Part shown: one piece after another, positions 1-7,576 of the stretch | Layout: each line of letters begins with the position of its first letter | Position numbering within the stretch: position 1 is the stretch's first letter | From: Labedaea rhizosphaerae | GTDB taxonomy: Bacteria; Actinomycetota; Actinomycetes; Mycobacteriales; Pseudonocardiaceae | Direction of reading: 5' to 3' | Assembly (NCBI RefSeq): GCF_004362825.1 | Contig: NZ_SNXZ01000001.1 | Coordinates: 496,001-560,000, forward strand | DNA length: 64,000 nt | Position numbers and translations under genes: made by a program | The notes under the pieces: model-generated | The model's input: the letters and a program-made list of their open reading frames with translations, nothing else | Told to the model about the DNA's origin: nothing | The model's database searches: none

Positions 1-478
1 CCTCCAACGCGACGAGCCCGGCCAGCAACCCGAACCGCCGCGTCCCCTGCAACAAGCCGTGGAAGAGCCCCAGCAAGGTCAACGGCCCCAACGACAACGC
101 CAGCCAGACGACCGGCCACGGCCCGCTGAGGTGCAGCAACGGCACCAGCAGCGGAACGGCGAGCAGTCCGGCCGCCGTGACGCAGGCGCTCGTGGCCAGG
201 CCCAACCCGACCAACGAGCGCCGGTCGGCACCGCCCGCGGCCACCCGCAGCGCGACGGCCGTCTGCAAGCCCATCGCGGGCACGATGCCGATCACCAGCA
301 ACGCCAGCAGGGAGCTCAACTCGCCGAACAGCGCGGGCACCAGCAACCGCGCGGCCACCACGTTGAGCACGTAGCTCGCCGCGTTGTTCCCGGCGAGCGC
401 GACCGAGACCAGCACCGCTTCCAGGCGGGCGCGCCGCGCGTCGGCCGCCGGGAGCGGCGGCGCTTGCGTGGCGGCCAT
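1..478 (-). CDS. Oligosaccharide flippase family membrane protein, N-terminal part (cut by window edge)
   Basis: This is the first 159 codons of a gene that runs off the left edge. It starts at ATG 478 on the minus strand. The visible protein has a short polar N-terminus and then about four hydrophobic segments (roughly residues 19-40, 48-72, 85-110 and 115-140). The RLLxPxxFGE segment after the first membrane span is typical of Wzx/MATE-like polysaccharide flippases, which move lipid-linked sugars across the cytoplasmic membrane. It is divergent from the membrane protein at 593, with about 114 bases between them. Glycosyltransferase, acyltransferase and methyltransferase genes nearby suggest an envelope glycoconjugate locus. 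The C-terminal half is not visible, so the subfamily is open. Confidence 0.7.
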   Translation of the reverse strand, partial: MAATQAPPLPAADARRARLEAVLVSVALAGNNAASYVLNVVAARLLVPALFGELSSLLALLVIGIVPAMGLQTAVALRVAAGGADRRSLVGLGLATSACVTAAGLLAVPLLVPLLHLSGPWPVVWLALSLGPLTLLGLFHGLLQGTRRFGLLAGLVALE

Positions 479-490
479 GGGACACCTCGA

Positions 491-506
491 GTTACCGGCG
501 AGTAAT
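491..506. promoter_or_regulatory. Operator-like imperfect palindrome (GTTACCGGCGAGTAAT)
   Basis: This 16-base imperfect palindrome lies in the divergent promoter region between the flippase and the membrane protein at 593. Closely related words occur at 6488-6503, upstream of the DUF3068 gene, and inverted at 8780-8795, upstream of the PucR-type regulator. Three similar dyads, each in a promoter region, suggest one shared regulator. Which protein binds them is not known from the sequence. Confidence 0.4.
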
Positions 507-592
507 TTTGCGACGATAGCCCGGCCGGGGCGCCGGTGGGAACGGCGGATCGTCGGTTACCTTGGCCCGACCGTCGGCGGAGGGACTCGGGC

Positions 593-2299
593 GTGCGGCC
601 AGGGATGTGGCGGTTGCGGCGTGCGGCACTGCCGCTGACCGCTGCCGCGCTCGCGCTGCTGGTCACCGCGCCGCTGCTCGGCCGTGGCTTCACGCTCAGC
701 TACGACATGGTGTTCGCGCCGCGCCAGTACCTCGGGCCGGACGCGCTGGGCACGGGGTCGGCCCTGCCCCGCTCGGTGCCCGCCGACGCCGTGGTCGCGC
801 TGCTCACCACCGTGGTCCCGGGCGACATCCTGCAGCAGCTTTTTTTGACCGGGTCAATCTTTGCCGCGGCGCTCGGCGCCGGCCGGCTCGTCCCGACGAA
901 CTCCGTGCTGACCAGGCTCGTCGCCGCGACGGGGTACGCGTGGAGCGCCTACGTGGCCGAGCGCCTGTTCATCGGGCACTGGCCATTGCTGGTCGCTTAC
1001 GCGTGCCTGCCGTGGATCACCATGGCCGCCCGCCATCTGCGCGACGGCAAGCCGAAAGCCGGCGCACGGCTGATCCTCACGTGCGCACCGGCCGCGCTCA
1101 CCCCGCCTGGCGGCTTGCTGGCCGCCGGCGTCGCACTCGTCGTTGCCGGGCCGCGCAAGGCATGGCTCGCCGCGGCCGTGTCGCTCGTGCTGAACGCGCC
1201 GTGGTGGCTGCCGTCGATCCTGCACCCCGGCGGGGCCCTCACCGAGACCGCCGGCGTGGGCGCGTTCAGCGCGCGTGCGGAGAACTGGGGCGGCGCGGTC
1301 CTCAGCGTGCTGGGCACCGGCGGCATCTGGAACGCCGACGTGGCACCGGAAAGCCGCGCGGGCGCGCTGGTGCCGGTGCTGACCGTCGCCGTGGTCGCGT
1401 TGGCGCTGCACGGATTGCGGGCACAGCGGTGGGCCCGCGGGCTGACGTTGCTCGGCGCGTTCGGCGTGGTGGTGGCGTCCTTCGCGACGCTGCCCGGCGG
1501 CGCCGCGACGCTCGAGTGGGCCATGCGCACGGTTCCCGGCGCGGGCATGTTGCGGGACGCGCAGAAGTGGGTGGCCTGGTGGGCGCTGCCGATGGCGATC
1601 GGGTTCGCCCTCGCCGTCGAGCTGATCGGCAAACGGTTGCGCAGTAGCAGTGCGCGCCGTTCTCTGCTGGTGGCCGGGGTGCTGGTGCCGGTGCTGGCCA
1701 TGCCCGACCTCGCCCTCGCCGGCTGGGGGAAGCTGGCCGCGGTGCGTTACCCGCCGGACTGGCTCGCGGTGCGCGACCACCTCGACGCCGACCCGCGACC
1801 CGGCGACGTGCTCGTGCTGCCGTTCCAGACGTTCCGCCAGTTCGGCTGGAACGACGACCGCACGCAGCTCGACCCCGCGCCCCGGGTGCTGCCGCGCACG
1901 GTCGTCGCCGACGACTCGCTCCCGGTCAACGGCGTCGTCGTGCCCGGTGAGGACCAGCGCGCGGCCGCGGCCCGGCGGCTGGTCGAGCACGGCGGTGACC
2001 TGCAGGCCGGCCTGCGGGCGCTGGGCATCGGCTGGGTCCTCGTCGAGCACGGCACGCCCGGCCCGCCGCTGCCCGCCACGAACTCGTTCCGGCCCGAGTT
2101 CGACGGCCAGTGGCTGACTTTGTACCGGGTACAAGATCCGATCGCGCCGAACCCGATCAAGGGCGCGCCGACGGTTCCGGTAGTGATCGCGGACATCTTC
2201 GCGCTGCTCCTGTTGGCCTACGGGCTGTTGTGGCGGCTACTACCGCCCGGTAGATTCACGGGCGCACGTCGGCAGAGCGTGATCGAGATGAGGGATTGA
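593..2299 (+). CDS. Multi-spanning membrane protein of the envelope cluster (Rv0226c-like)
   Basis: A 568-residue integral membrane protein with about 12 hydrophobic segments, a long loop near residues 390-510 and a final membrane span close to the C-terminus. The layout resembles GT-C-type or arabinofuranosyltransferase-like envelope proteins, but I see no catalytic motif I can name. I chose GTG 593 because a GGAGG at 579-583 lies 9 bases upstream. ATG 605 is the next option and has no ribosome site. Size and neighbours match M. tuberculosis Rv0226c, recalled as an essential membrane protein of unknown activity. It is the first gene of a tight operon: the DUF2613 start follows its stop by 2 bases. 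Confidence 0.75.
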   Translation: MRPGMWRLRRAALPLTAAALALLVTAPLLGRGFTLSYDMVFAPRQYLGPDALGTGSALPRSVPADAVVALLTTVVPGDILQQLFLTGSIFAAALGAGRLVPTNSVLTRLVAATGYAWSAYVAERLFIGHWPLLVAYACLPWITMAARHLRDGKPKAGARLILTCAPAALTPPGGLLAAGVALVVAGPRKAWLAAAVSLVLNAPWWLPSILHPGGALTETAGVGAFSARAENWGGAVLSVLGTGGIWNADVAPESRAGALVPVLTVAVVALALHGLRAQRWARGLTLLGAFGVVVASFATLPGGAATLEWAMRTVPGAGMLRDAQKWVAWWALPMAIGFALAVELIGKRLRSSSARRSLLVAGVLVPVLAMPDLALAGWGKLAAVRYPPDWLAVRDHLDADPRPGDVLVLPFQTFRQFGWNDDRTQLDPAPRVLPRTVVADDSLPVNGVVVPGEDQRAAAARRLVEHGGDLQAGLRALGIGWVLVEHGTPGPPLPATNSFRPEFDGQWLTLYRVQDPIAPNPIKGAPTVPVVIADIFALLLLAYGLLWRLLPPGRFTGARRQSVIEMRD

Positions 2300-2301
2300 C
2301 C

Positions 2302-2457
2302 GTGACCAAGCTGATCGGGGCGGTGGCGGCCGTGGTCGTCGGCCTCGCCTTGGCCACCGGCGTGAGCTTCGCCGTGACCAGCACCGCGAACCCGGACAAG
2401 AACGTCGACGTGCAGCACGCGAAGCCGCTGGACAACGTCACCTACGGCAGCCGCTGA
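2302..2457 (+). CDS. DUF2613 family small membrane/secreted peptide
   Basis: A 51-residue protein with a GTG start. It has one N-terminal hydrophobic segment (about residues 5-26) and a short polar tail ending in TYGSR. That ending is the recognisable feature of DUF2613, a small actinobacterial family. In M. tuberculosis a DUF2613 peptide (Rv0236A) sits beside the arabinosyltransferase gene aftD, so the link to arabinan/envelope assembly recurs here. It lies 2 bases after the upstream membrane protein and 3 bases before the acyltransferase, so all three are very likely co-translated. It could be an uncleaved signal anchor or a small accessory subunit. Its function is unknown. Confidence 0.75.
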   Translation: MTKLIGAVAAVVVGLALATGVSFAVTSTANPDKNVDVQHAKPLDNVTYGSR

Positions 2458-2460
2458 GCG

Positions 2461-3489
2461 GTGCGCGCGGGCGACCACGCGCGGGATGTCGTGGGGCTCT
2501 ACGGCGATCCGACGGTCGCGTGGAGCATCCTGATCCGCGCCCGGCCCACGGACCCGATCGCGCAATCGGACATTTCCCAGCGCCTTGCCGCGTGCGTGCG
2601 ACGTCATCCCTGGCTCGGCATTCCCCCGGTCGTCGAACCCTTTGACCAGGGCATCGCCGAACGGTTCGCGTGCACGCCCTATGCCGACGGTGAGTCCTTG
2701 GTCCGGGTCGCGGCCGGCGACGAACTCGTGATCGCCGCACACCACGGCGCCGTGGACGGGCTGGGACTGCTCGCGTTGCTCGGCGCCGCGCTCGACGTCC
2801 CGGTGACCAGCAACGCCTCCGGCGTCGGCAGGCGGCGCGGCGCGGAGTCGTTCGCGCGGTCCGCATTGCGCCGGCTGGGCGAGGCCGTGTTCGCCCCGCC
2901 GACCCGGATCGAACCGTCGGCCCGCCACGAGTCCGACGCGGAAGTCCTGCTGCACAAGGAGATCCCGCGCGTACCGGCGGGGACGGCCGCGTTGACCGTC
3001 GCCGCGTTGCGCGCCACCGAGTCCTGGAACCGCGAGCACGGCGTACCCGCGAACCGGGTGGTCGCCGCCGTCGGCGCGTCCCGCCGCCCGGGCTACGAGC
3101 TGCGCCCGGAACACGACAGCGCCTTCTTCCGGCTGCCGCTGCCCGCCGACGCCGACCGGGCGGAGGTGCACACGTTGCTGCGCGGCCGGGCGCCGGAGCC
3201 GGACTTCCCGGCCAAGCGCAATCCCGTGGTGGGCCTGGGCATCCGGGCGCTCGCGCCCCGTCTCGGCTCGACGTTCCTGATGTCCAACCTCGGCGTGGTG
3301 AGCGCACCGGTCCGGTCGCTCGCGTTCTACCCGACGGCGAGCGGACGCTCCGGCGTGGCCTTCGGCGCGGTGACCACCGGCGACACGACGACGGTGACCG
3401 TGCGGGCCCGCGGCCGTGACTTCGACGCCGTCAGCGCCATGAACCTGCTGGAGTTGCTGGTCAGCGAGCTGCCGGACGCATCGCGGTGA
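2461..3489 (+). CDS. Condensation/acyltransferase superfamily protein (HHxxxDG)
   Basis: 342 residues from GTG 2461. The motif HHGAVDG near residue 98 is the catalytic HHxxxDG signature shared by NRPS condensation domains, PapA-type polyketide-associated acyltransferases and wax-ester/DGAT enzymes. A later SNLG segment near residue 278 corresponds to the conserved strand in the second lobe. The protein is shorter than most of these (about 420-450 residues), so the C-terminal lobe is compact. As the third gene of the envelope operon it may acylate a glycolipid or sugar made or moved by its neighbours, which is inference. It overlaps the convergent glycosyltransferase by 29 bases. The acyl donor and acceptor cannot be told from the sequence. 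Confidence 0.65.
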   Translation: MRAGDHARDVVGLYGDPTVAWSILIRARPTDPIAQSDISQRLAACVRRHPWLGIPPVVEPFDQGIAERFACTPYADGESLVRVAAGDELVIAAHHGAVDGLGLLALLGAALDVPVTSNASGVGRRRGAESFARSALRRLGEAVFAPPTRIEPSARHESDAEVLLHKEIPRVPAGTAALTVAALRATESWNREHGVPANRVVAAVGASRRPGYELRPEHDSAFFRLPLPADADRAEVHTLLRGRAPEPDFPAKRNPVVGLGIRALAPRLGSTFLMSNLGVVSAPVRSLAFYPTASGRSGVAFGAVTTGDTTTVTVRARGRDFDAVSAMNLLELLVSELPDASR

Positions 3490-4603
3490 ACCGCTCCGGC
3501 CGTTCGATCCCGGCGGTCTCGCGCACGAGCCGTTCGAACGAGTCGACGCTGCGCTCCCAGTCGAACGTCTCGGCCCGGTCGCGGCCCGCGTCGCCCATCG
3601 CGTCGCGCAGGTCCGCGCTGTTCAGCAACGTCTCCGTGTGCGCGACGAGCTGGTCGAAGTCGTCGGCCAGCAACCCGGTCCGGTGGTCCACGATGGACTC
3701 CGCGACCCCGCCCGCCGCCCGGTAAGCCACCGACGGCACGCCGTGCGCGGCGGCCTCGAGGACCACGATCCCCCAGCCTTCCTTGACCGACGGGCACAGG
3801 TGCAGCCACGAGCGGGCCAGGATCTCGTGCTTGTCCTGCTCGTCCACCCAGCCGTGCAGCGTGACCCGGTCCTCGACGCCGCGCATCCGCGCGTGGGCCC
3901 GCAACGGGTCCAGCCACGGACCGCTGCCGACCAGTTCCAGGCGCAACTTCGGCCAGCGCGGGGCGAGCGTGGCGACCAGGTCGATCGCGTGCTCGAGGCG
4001 CTTGTGCGGCACCAGCCGGCTCACCGCGACCAGCGTCGGATCGGGGTCGCGGTCGGCGTTGGTGCGCGGCGTCGGATCGAGCCCGTTCGGCACCACCGTG
4101 CTGCGCTCGCGCGGGATGCCGAGGCCGGACAGTTCGTTCCTGGTCACCTCGGAAACCGTGACGTAGCGGCACTTGCGGTAGAGCCGCGGCGCCAACCACG
4201 ACTCGATCCACCAGCCCACCTGACCGAACCGCCTGCCGAACGCCCAGATCCACTGTTCCTTGTGGACGTGGTGCACCAGCACCACGACCGGGCACCGCGC
4301 GACCAGCCGGGAGAAGAACGGCATGCCGTTCTGCACGTCGACGACCAGATCCGCCTCGACCCGCGCGATCGCGAGCAACGCGTGCAGGTAGACGGTGAAC
4401 TTGTTGCCACGGCGGCGAAACCGCACGCCGTCGTGCCATTCGCCGCGCCCCGCCATGGCGTGTGCGGCGCACTGGACGGTCACCAGGTAGCCCCGGCGCG
4501 CCAAACCCTCGGCCATCCGCTCGACGTAGCGCTCGGAACCGCCGCCTTCGGGGTGCCGCGTGTCGCGCCAGTTGACCAGCAGCACGTGCGGCCTGCGCGA
4601 CAT
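3461..4603 (-). CDS. Family 4 glycosyltransferase (Rv0225-like)
   Basis: A 380-residue GT-B fold glycosyltransferase. The N-terminal acceptor domain has the glycine-rich EGGGSE loop near residue 19. The C-terminal GT4 domain begins near residue 190 (VAVSRLVPHKR) and carries the donor-binding segment SVKEGWGIVVLEA near residue 272, with the E-x7-E pattern of retaining GT4 enzymes. It has no signal peptide and should act at the inner face of the membrane with a nucleotide-sugar donor. It is divergent from the methyltransferase at 4681, and together with the genes at 593 and 5427 this recreates the Rv0224c-Rv0227c gene set. The sugar and acceptor are unknown. Confidence 0.85.
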   Translation of the reverse strand: MSRRPHVLLVNWRDTRHPEGGGSERYVERMAEGLARRGYLVTVQCAAHAMAGRGEWHDGVRFRRRGNKFTVYLHALLAIARVEADLVVDVQNGMPFFSRLVARCPVVVLVHHVHKEQWIWAFGRRFGQVGWWIESWLAPRLYRKCRYVTVSEVTRNELSGLGIPRERSTVVPNGLDPTPRTNADRDPDPTLVAVSRLVPHKRLEHAIDLVATLAPRWPKLRLELVGSGPWLDPLRAHARMRGVEDRVTLHGWVDEQDKHEILARSWLHLCPSVKEGWGIVVLEAAAHGVPSVAYRAAGGVAESIVDHRTGLLADDFDQLVAHTETLLNSADLRDAMGDAGRDRAETFDWERSVDSFERLVRETAGIERPERFTAMRPAAR

Positions 4604-4627
4604 TTTCGCTCCGCTCGTCGGCGATGC

Positions 4628-4660
4628 TAGGTTGGCGTCGGTAATCTTGCTGCCAATCTA
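4628..4660. promoter_or_regulatory. Dyad in the glycosyltransferase/methyltransferase divergent promoter
   Basis: TAGGTTGGC at 4628-4636 and GCCAATCTA at 4652-4660 form an inverted repeat with one mismatch and a 15-base spacer. It sits midway between the divergent gene starts at 4603 and 4681, so one protein bound here could control both. No regulator gene is adjacent. Confidence 0.35.
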
Positions 4661-4666
4661 ACCGAC

Positions 4667-4672
4667 GGAAGG
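4667..4672 (+). promoter_or_regulatory. Ribosome binding site that points to an AUA start
   Basis: GGAAGG at 4667-4672 is 8 bases upstream of an in-frame ATA at 4681. The frame between 4645 and 4756 holds no ATG or GTG, and the TTG at 4756 has no ribosome site. The site therefore supports translation from ATA 4681, or from the in-frame ATT at 4699. Confidence 0.5.
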
Positions 4673-4680
4673 CGACGACG

Positions 4681-5430
4681 ATACCTACGAAGTTCGGTAT
4701 TCGGACCGATCGGTCGGCGACCCTTTCGCGATCGATCGCGCTGTTCCGCGCATTCTTGGTCGAACAGAGCGATCCCGATCATTTCTACGCACTGCTCGCC
4801 GACGATTCGGTGCGCCAGGTGGGCGAGTTCGCCGACCTCGACGGCCGCCGCTTCCTCGACGTCGGCGGCGGGCCCGGCTACTTCCACGACGCCTTCAGCA
4901 AGGCCGGCGCGCACTACCTCGGGCTCGACCCGGACGTGGGCGAACTGTCCGCGCGTGGCGCCCCGCAACCCGGCATGATCCGCGCCAGTGGCACCGAACT
5001 GCCTGTTCAGAGCGGGTGTGTGGACATCTGCTACTCGTCGAACGTGCTGGAGCACGTCGGCACGCCGCACCTCATGCTCGACGAGATGGTCCGGGTGACC
5101 AGGCCCGGCGGCACCGTGTTCGTGTCGTTCACGCCCTGGTTCTCGCCGTGGGGCGGGCACGAGACGGCGCCGTGGCACTACCTCGGCGGCGGATATGCCC
5201 GGCGCCGATATCTACAGCGCACCGGGCACGAGCCCAAGAACAAATTCGGCGAGAGTTTGTTCGCGCTCACCGTCGGCGACGCATTGCGGTGGGCCCGGCA
5301 AACAAATGCCGCCGATTTGGTGCGTGCCTTCCCGCGTTATCACCCGTGGTGGGCGCACTGGATCGTGCGTGTTCCCGCCTTGCGGGAAATAGCGTCGTGG
5401 AATCTCGTGATGGTGCTGCGCAAGCGTTAG
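4681..5430 (+). CDS. SAM-dependent methyltransferase (MtrP/Rv0224c-like), apparent non-canonical start
   Basis: A class I methyltransferase. The glycine-rich SAM site reads DVGGGPGYF, followed by an acidic GLDPD strand end and the SSNVLEHV post-motif. It closely resembles Rv0224c/MtrP as I recall it. In corynebacteria MtrP is needed for acetylation and efficient export of trehalose monomycolate. The homologous frame extends 25 codons upstream of TTG 4756: residues before it (TLSRSIALFRAF) match the mycobacterial N-terminus. The best start is therefore ATA 4681 (249 residues, close to the 254 of Rv0224c) behind GGAAGG. If only standard codons are allowed, the gene is 4756-5430. It meets the convergent DUF3068 gene with a 4-base overlap. 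Confidence 0.85.
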   Translation: MPTKFGIRTDRSATLSRSIALFRAFLVEQSDPDHFYALLADDSVRQVGEFADLDGRRFLDVGGGPGYFHDAFSKAGAHYLGLDPDVGELSARGAPQPGMIRASGTELPVQSGCVDICYSSNVLEHVGTPHLMLDEMVRVTRPGGTVFVSFTPWFSPWGGHETAPWHYLGGGYARRRYLQRTGHEPKNKFGESLFALTVGDALRWARQTNAADLVRAFPRYHPWWAHWIVRVPALREIASWNLVMVLRKR

Positions 5431-6461
5431 GACGTGCCGGCCAGCGCCTTGGGCCGGCGCGGGTCGGCCGAGCGTTTGCCCCGCGGCCTGCGGCCCGGCA
5501 GCACCAGCAGCAGCACGCCACCGATCGCGAGCACCACCCCGCCGATGATCAGCACGGTCGGCCCGGTCGTGGCGACCAGCGCCAGCTGCGAGATGGCGTC
5601 GTTCGCGCGGTCCACGTTGGCTTTGACGGTCGGCCCGTTGAAGGCGAGGGTGCCGTTGAACACCACGGTCGGCGGCAGGGTCGAGTTCGGCACCCGCAGT
5701 TCCTGGTGCTGGTCCTCCTGGCCCCTGATGATGATGCCGCTGTCCGGCTCGACCCAGAGCGTGCGCACGTTGCGGTAGTAGCGGTCGGCCTCCACCGACG
5801 GTTCGGACGAGCCGACCAGGCTGCCCGGCACCGCTTCGGCGTCCGGGAGCTTGGTGTCCGGGATCGTCTGCACGAACTTGTAGACGTCGATGCCGTCGAT
5901 CTGGTCCTCGGCGACGAACTTCGCCTCGGTCGCCTTGCGCAGCGTGGTGTCGTAGAACTGGTAACTCTGCTGTTCCACGCCGAACGGGAACTTGAAGTTC
6001 TGCCCGACCTGGGACGTGAGCTGCACGATGTCGCGGCCGTGGGAGTCCTGCTTGTTGGTGATGTACTGCTGCCCGCGCGAGCAGTTCTGCACGCCCTGGC
6101 TGGTGGTGCGGTCGAGGCAGACCTGGCGGATGGACGCGTCGACGATGTGGCCCATGTCGTCGACGACCTGGGCCTTCTCCCGCCAGACGGCGATGTTGCC
6201 GTCCGGCTTCGCGTCCGGGGTGAGCAGGTTCCCCTCGACGAGCATGGTCGACGTGAGCGGCACGTTGTGGTGGACGCGGACGTCCTTGCCTTCGTCGAGG
6301 ACGATCAGCACATCGCTCGCGATGCCGGTCGAGACCGACGTGGTCTTCTCGTCGAGCGGGATCTTGGCCAGGCGTGGGTACGCGTACAACCGCAACAACA
6401 GCCCGAGCGCGATGGCGAACACGCCGAGGCCGATGAGCACGAAGCCGAGGGCACGACGCAC
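5427..6461 (-). CDS. DUF3068 / PorA-family membrane-anchored protein (Rv0227c-like)
   Basis: 344 residues with a membrane span at about 7-27, a large extracytoplasmic beta-rich domain (about 35-295) and a second span at about 300-325, followed by a basic tail. This layout and the N-terminal RLYAYPRLAKIPLD segment identify DUF3068. The mycobacterial member is Rv0227c, in the locus that contains MtrP and TmaT and is linked to mycolate trafficking. The domain probably faces the cell wall and could bind lipid or peptidoglycan, but no enzymatic motif is visible. It is divergent from the gene at 6709. The dyad at 6488-6503 lies in its promoter region. Confidence 0.82.
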   Translation of the reverse strand: MRRALGFVLIGLGVFAIALGLLLRLYAYPRLAKIPLDEKTTSVSTGIASDVLIVLDEGKDVRVHHNVPLTSTMLVEGNLLTPDAKPDGNIAVWREKAQVVDDMGHIVDASIRQVCLDRTTSQGVQNCSRGQQYITNKQDSHGRDIVQLTSQVGQNFKFPFGVEQQSYQFYDTTLRKATEAKFVAEDQIDGIDVYKFVQTIPDTKLPDAEAVPGSLVGSSEPSVEADRYYRNVRTLWVEPDSGIIIRGQEDQHQELRVPNSTLPPTVVFNGTLAFNGPTVKANVDRANDAISQLALVATTGPTVLIIGGVVLAIGGVLLLVLPGRRPRGKRSADPRRPKALAGTS

Positions 6462-6487
6462 CCGGTCCTCCTGACCGTCTTGACGGG

Positions 6488-6503
6488 ATTACCGGGCAGT
6501 AAC
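6488..6503. promoter_or_regulatory. Operator-like dyad upstream of the DUF3068 gene
   Basis: ATTACCGGGCAGTAAC is 27 bases upstream of the DUF3068 start and is similar to the dyads at 491-506 and 8780-8795. It also overlaps a perfect 7-base hairpin: TACCGGG at 6490-6496 and CCCGGTA at 6503-6509. Confidence 0.35.
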
Positions 6504-6708
6504 CCGGTAGCAGATCATGCGCACCCACGTGACATCCCGTCAACATGTAACCGTCGGTCACAGCCGCTCCACCACGGCCGACCGGCGGTGAGCGTGCGAC
6601 CGTTCGGCCCATCGAGGCAAGAATGTCTGTTCCTGCCCACAAAGGACCGTGAGCGACCATCGCCGAAACCCATGGGTTCCGGCAGGTTTTCACGGAGGTG
6701 GTGCGGCG

Positions 6709-7443
6709 GTGCTGGTGTCCGAGCGATCCGTCGCCGTCACCGCCCGGGAACTGACCGACGGCACGATCACCGCGCGCGAACTCGTCGCCGCGGGGGCATG
6801 GCAGGACCGGGACGACGTGCGCGCCGCGGCCCGTGCCGCCGACGAACGCCGGGCAGCCGGTTCGCCATTGCCGTTGCTCGGCTTACCCGTGGCGCTCGAC
6901 GCGAGCGTGCGCGACGCGTCGTCCGCGCGTGCGGCGGGTGCGGTCGTCCTGGGCACGGTCCGCGACGCGATAAAGGCGTTGGACATGGGTGCGTACGCGG
7001 TCCTCGGCCGCCCCGATGGCACCACCCCGAGCTGGCGCCCGGCCGGTGCCCGGATCGCGGTCCTGACCCGCCACGTCGCCGACTTACCCCTGCTGGGACC
7101 GCTTTTAGGCGTGACGACCCCGCCCGCCGACCACCTTGATGACCTCCACCACCTCCACCACCTCCGCATCGGCGCGCAGGGCGACGACCCGGAAGTCGCC
7201 GAAGCCGCCACCCGCCTCTCCCTCGCGGGTCTGCGCGTTGTCGACGTCGACCGCCGCCTCACCAGCCGCTTGGCCCGCCTGCGCGGCGCCGACCCACTCG
7301 CCGGCGCCGACGTTCTGATCACCGCGGCCGCCTGGCCCGTCCCCCTTTCCCACGCCGCCGTCACCGCCGCCGGTCGCACCTTCGCCGCGCCCCGCCCCAC
7401 GGAACACGTCGCCCTCCACCTCGCGCGGGAATTAGCCCGCTGA
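6709..7443 (+). CDS. Amidase-signature-like protein lacking the catalytic region
   Basis: 244 residues from GTG 6709, with GGAGG at 6694-6698. GTG 6649 is an alternative with poor spacing. The first 70 residues follow the amidase-signature pattern: a TARELVAAG-type helix, then AxAADERRAAG and a LLGLPVALD strand, where true amidases have HGIPVAVKD. The lysine of that strand and the glycine/serine-rich loop with the two catalytic serines are absent. The protein is half the usual length of about 450. It is probably a non-catalytic relative or a decayed amidase. A His-rich patch near residue 150 comes from a short tandem repeat in the DNA. It is convergent with the PucR-type gene. Confidence 0.5.
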   Translation: MLVSERSVAVTARELTDGTITARELVAAGAWQDRDDVRAAARAADERRAAGSPLPLLGLPVALDASVRDASSARAAGAVVLGTVRDAIKALDMGAYAVLGRPDGTTPSWRPAGARIAVLTRHVADLPLLGPLLGVTTPPADHLDDLHHLHHLRIGAQGDDPEVAEAATRLSLAGLRVVDVDRRLTSRLARLRGADPLAGADVLITAAAWPVPLSHAAVTAAGRTFAAPRPTEHVALHLARELAR

Positions 7444-7511
7444 ACCCCGCGTGCCGGAGGCGGGTGGATGCAAGGAATGCCCGGTCGGGGTGAATCTTTG
7501 GTGACCGCGCT

Positions 7512-7540
7512 GGATGCATTCATGAGTCATGAATGCATCC
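7512..7540. repeat. Perfect 29-base palindrome between convergent genes
   Basis: Two 14-base arms (7512-7525 and 7527-7540, left arm GGATGCATTCATGA) are exact reverse complements around a single G. It lies in the 133-base gap between two gene ends. It is AT-rich for this genome and has no T-tract. A one-base loop makes it a poor terminator, so it may be a protein site or a dispersed repeat. Confidence 0.6.
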
Positions 7541-7576
7541 GGGGTGAGACGGGTCCAGGGGTGAGCAGGTGCGGGG

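Noticed and set aside
7141-7166. Short tandem repeat CTCCACCAC
   Set aside because: Only two to three copies within the amidase-like gene, encoding a His-rich patch. Too small to be a repeat element or CRISPR.
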